Below, piece after piece: positions 52,147-54,520 of a DNA stretch of 54,520 nt (positions are counted from its first letter, which is position 1; each line of letters begins with the position of its first letter). Location: positions 1-54,520 of the forward strand of contig JAICWX010000014.1 of the NCBI GenBank assembly GCA_025934635.1. Reading direction: 5' to 3'. A program made the translations under genes and the position numbers. The notes under the pieces were generated by a model. That model saw only the letters and a list, made by a program, of their open reading frames with translations, was not told the DNA's origin and did not search any database. Source of the DNA: Streptosporangiaceae bacterium. GTDB lineage: Bacteria; Actinomycetota; Actinomycetes; Streptosporangiales; Streptosporangiaceae.

Positions 52147-53819
52147 CTTTTCTCCAGGTACCGGTGCACGAGCATGACGGCCAGTGCGCCCTCGCCGACG
52201 GCCGAAGCCACCCGCTTGGCCGATTCCGACCGCGCGTCCCCGGCCACGAACACGCCGGGCACGCTGGTCTCCAGGTGGTAGGGCATCCGGTCGAGCTCCC
52301 AGCCGCGCGGCCGCTCCCCGTCTACGGACAGGTCGGGGCCGGCGATCACGAACCCCGCGGAATCCCGCACGACCACTCCGTCCAGCCAGCCGGTCAGGGG
52401 CGCTGCCCCGATAAACAAGAACAGCAACTGGGCGTCTACTGTTTCCGTGGCGCCCGATGCGCTGTCCCGCAAGGTCAGGCTCTCCAGGTGGTCCTCGCCG
52501 GCCGCGCCGACCACCTCGGTGCAGGTGCGGACGTTGATGTTGGGTACGTCCGCGATCTGCTTGATCAGGTAGTACGACATCGACCGCTCCAGCGCCGGCC
52601 CGCGGACCAAGATGGTCACCGACTTGGCGTGCCGCGACAGGTACATGGCGGCCTGCCCGGCGGAGTTGGCGCCGCCGACGATGTACACGTCCTGCCCGAG
52701 GCAGGCCGAGGCCTCGGTGAGGGCCGAGCCGTAGTAGACCCCGCGCCCGGTCAGGTCGGCCAGTCCCGGCGCCTCCAGCTGCCGGTAGGACACCCCGGTG
52801 GCCAGGATGACCGTGTGCGCGTCGATCGAGGAGCCGTCGGCGAACCGGACCCGGCGGGCCGACCCGCACACGTCCAGGGCGATCACGTCCCGCGTGGTCA
52901 GCACCTCGGCCCCGAACTTGGCCGCCTGCCGCCGCGCCCGGTCGGTCAGCTGCGCGCCGGAGACGCCGTCCGGGAAGCCCAGGTAGTTCTCGATCCGCGA
53001 GCTCTGCCCGGCCTGGCCGCCGGTCGCGGTGCGCTCGAGCAGCACGGTGCGCAGCCCCTCGGAGGCGCCGTACACCGCGGCGCCGAGCCCGGCCGGGCCG
53101 CCGCCGATCACGATGAGGTCGTAGAAGTCCTTGGACGGGGTGGTGGCCAGGCCGACGCGGGCGGCCAGCTCGGCGTCGCTCGGCTCGACCAGCGGCTCGC
53201 CCTCGGGCGTGATGACCACCGGCAGCGACAGGCCGTCCGCCTGCGCGGCCTCGAGCAGCCGCTGCCCCTCCGGCTCGTCGGAGTTGTACCAGCGGTACGG
53301 CACCTGGTTGCGGGCCAGGAACTCGCGCACCTCGGAACACCGGGCCGACCAGCGGTGGCCGACGACCTTGGTCTCGGGCACCGGCCGGTGGTCCGACTCC
53401 ATCCAGGCCTCGAGCAGCGCGTCGACCACCGGGTAGAGCTTCTCCTCCGGCGGGTCCCACGGCTTGAGCAGGTAGTGGTCGAGGTCGACCACGTTGATGG
53501 CGTCGATCGCGGCCCCGGTGTCGGCGTAGGCGGTGAGCAGCACCCGGCGCGCTCCCGGGTAGATGTCCATCGCCCGCTCGAGGAACTCGATGCCGTTCAT
53601 CTCGGGCATCCGGTAGTCGGCCAGGATCACCGCGACCAGGTCGCCGCGGAGCTTCATCTGCCGCAGCGCATCCAGCGCGGAGGGTCCCGACTCGGCCCGC
53701 ACGATGCGGTGCCGTTCGCCGTAGCGCCGCCGCAGGTCCCGGGCGACCGCACGGGATACGCCTGGGTCGTCGTCCACGGTGAGGATCGCCGTGCGGATCG
53801 TCTCGGCCTGCTCGGTCAT
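52143..53819 (-). CDS. Response regulator fused to thioredoxin-reductase-like flavoprotein
   Basis: 558 residues. A REC domain (1 to about 130) has the acidic pair in LTVDDDP, phospho-acceptor D68 in ADYRMPEMNG, LLTAYAD and LKPW. A glutaredoxin-like stretch (about 150-225) has RWSARCSEVREFL, keeping only the second Cys of CxxC. A thioredoxin-reductase-like FAD/NADPH domain (about 230-558) has IGGGPAGLGAAVYG, ENYLGFPDG, VGGANSAGQAAMYL and VPGVFVAGDARSESAKR. The CxxC pair of true thioredoxin reductases is missing (GVYYGSALTEASAC at that place). TACTAT 7 nt before the ATG at 53819 favours this start over 53828. Confidence 0.92.
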   Translation of the reverse strand: MTEQAETIRTAILTVDDDPGVSRAVARDLRRRYGERHRIVRAESGPSALDALRQMKLRGDLVAVILADYRMPEMNGIEFLERAMDIYPGARRVLLTAYADTGAAIDAINVVDLDHYLLKPWDPPEEKLYPVVDALLEAWMESDHRPVPETKVVGHRWSARCSEVREFLARNQVPYRWYNSDEPEGQRLLEAAQADGLSLPVVITPEGEPLVEPSDAELAARVGLATTPSKDFYDLIVIGGGPAGLGAAVYGASEGLRTVLLERTATGGQAGQSSRIENYLGFPDGVSGAQLTDRARRQAAKFGAEVLTTRDVIALDVCGSARRVRFADGSSIDAHTVILATGVSYRQLEAPGLADLTGRGVYYGSALTEASACLGQDVYIVGGANSAGQAAMYLSRHAKSVTILVRGPALERSMSYYLIKQIADVPNINVRTCTEVVGAAGEDHLESLTLRDSASGATETVDAQLLFLFIGAAPLTGWLDGVVVRDSAGFVIAGPDLSVDGERPRGWELDRMPYHLETSVPGVFVAGDARSESAKRVASAVGEGALAVMLVHRYLEKR

Positions 53820-53953
53820 AACGCCCATAGTAGGTCGGGATTGTTACGCCGCCACGGAAGGTGCCCGCCCCGGCCGCCCCCGCCAGGCCTTTTCCGCCGA
53901 ACGGGGCCGGCAACTCGCCGTCGGCCCGCCCCGGTGCCTCCTTACCGCACCGG

Positions 53954-54199
53954 TCAGGGACGCCTTGTCTGCGCCGCCGGCGCCGCGCGGTACCCGCCCG
54001 GGCCGGGCCGCCGGCGCCGCGCGGGGCGGCGGTCGCCGGTACCGGGCCCGCCGGGAATCCGGGCGCGGATCGGCGCGAGGCCGTCGGCCTGCGGTTCGAT
54101 CTGGTCCGCGACGGCGTGCAGCGTCCGGCGCAGGTAGTCCGCGAAGCCGTGCCAGCTGGCCTGGGCGCCGTCCGGCCCGAGGCCGGCGTCCGGCGTCAT
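53954..54199 (-). CDS. Short protein following the sigma factor, possibly truncated
   Basis: 81 residues, starting at an ATGA overlap with the sigma factor stop. The first half (LRRTLHAVADQIEPQADGLAPIRARI) resembles the N-terminal segment of proteins encoded after SigE-type ECF sigma genes in actinomycetes, which normally continue into a membrane helix and an extracellular part. Here the frame ends after an Arg/Pro-rich tail without a membrane helix, so truncation or frameshift is possible. An anti-sigma role is inferred from position only. The 134 bp to the next gene show no other frame of note. Confidence 0.5.
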   Translation of the reverse strand: MTPDAGLGPDGAQASWHGFADYLRRTLHAVADQIEPQADGLAPIRARIPGGPGTGDRRPARRRRPGPGGYRAAPAAQTRRP

Positions 54200-54520
54200 G
54201 ACTCCTCCAGGGCCGCGCGCAGGGCGGACATGCCGCGGGAGGTATGGCTCTTGACCGCGCCCCGGCTGATCCCCATGGCCGCGGCGATGTCGGCCTCGGA
54301 CAGGTCGGCGTAGTAGCGCAGCACGATGGCCTCGCGCTGACGGTCGGGCAGGTGCCGCAGCGCGGCGACGACCGCGTCCCGTTCGAGCAGGACCAGGGCG
54401 CCGTGCTCGGCGCTGGGCATGTCCGGCGGGGCCTTCTGCAGGTTCTTGTCGACCACGGTGCGGTGCCGCAGCACCGACCGGGACCGGTTCACCACCGCCT
54501 GCCGCAGGTACGCCAGCGCC
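54196..54520 (-). CDS. ECF RNA polymerase sigma factor, SigE-like (5' part outside window)
   Basis: The frame runs off the right edge; about 107 C-terminal residues are visible. AYLRQAVVNRSRSVLRHRTVV is the end of region 2 and linker, and LPDRQREAIVLRYYADLSEADIAAAMGISRGAVKSHTSRG is region 4 with the helix-turn-helix that reads the -35 element. The visible end matches the SigE-like ECF factors of Streptomyces and relatives. The last bases overlap the next gene (ATGA). Confidence 0.9.
   Translation of the reverse strand, partial: ALAYLRQAVVNRSRSVLRHRTVVDKNLQKAPPDMPSAEHGALVLLERDAVVAALRHLPDRQREAIVLRYYADLSEADIAAAMGISRGAVKSHTSRGMSALRAALEES

Noticed and set aside
50662..53913. A single 1083-codon frame joining the histidine kinase with upstream sequence
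   Set aside because: The extra N-terminal part is the REC-reductase gene read in a wrong frame; the ATGA overlap at 52143-52146 separates the two real genes.

Overview
The window is high-GC DNA (roughly 70%) with many GTG starts, short gaps and ATGA/GTGA stop-start overlaps. Gene content points to a filamentous-type actinomycete: F420-dependent LLM oxidoreductases, a SigG/SigJ-like sigma factor, class F sortase, DUF4397, DUF2293, an actinobacterial E2 and the pyrG-Nudix-xerD order known from Mycobacterium and Streptomyces. I cannot assign a genus. No rRNA, tRNA, CRISPR array, transposase or prophage was seen.

Layout. 1-5842: end of a 2-oxo-acid dehydrogenase operon (E1 alpha, partial, then E1 beta and E2), then coaE and uvrB. 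6412-12891: a GNAT, a DMT-like permease, then the chain pyrG - ADP-ribose-type Nudix - ald - xerD, with xerD apparently starting at CTG. 12897-19688: a decayed MFS gene, a minus-strand operon (alpha/beta hydrolase, sirtuin, NmrA-like reductase) divergent from an acyl-CoA synthetase, and galE. 19785-22448: a promoter with leader hairpin in front of a cell-surface module (anchored protein, DUF4397 protein, class F sortase). 22315-29315: LLM oxidoreductase, XRE, TfoX-like and MarR regulators, an MFS permease fused to a small GNAT, VOC protein with an ECF sigma factor, and a HipA-like kinase with DUF3037.

29321-35773 is a patchwork. Two paralogous HAD proteins flank a second LLM oxidoreductase, and dead fragments of a methyltransferase, a VapB-like antitoxin and a GH15 enzyme lie between live genes. 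One copy of a palindromic repeat also lies here; its inverted partner is 29 kb away downstream of uvrB. 35743-44300: a P450 behind a KstR-like operator, Uma2 nuclease, Nudix, C45 acyltransferase, alcohol dehydrogenase, a divergent MFS/ArsR pair with a clear operator, DUF2293 and an SDR.

44318-54520 (minus strand) is a signalling island. It holds the end of an ECF sigma gene and a short partner, then a tight run of four genes: response regulator fused to a CxxC-less thioredoxin-reductase fold, cNMP-domain histidine kinase, UBP zinc finger and NYN RNase-like protein. Two Ser/Thr kinases follow, one with TPR and WD40 repeats and one with FHA and a zinc ribbon. This island is my best candidate for an under-described system. 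Recurrent local habits are leaderless starts (TANNNT 6-8 nt before the start codon) and convergent gene ends with stop codons buried in hairpins.
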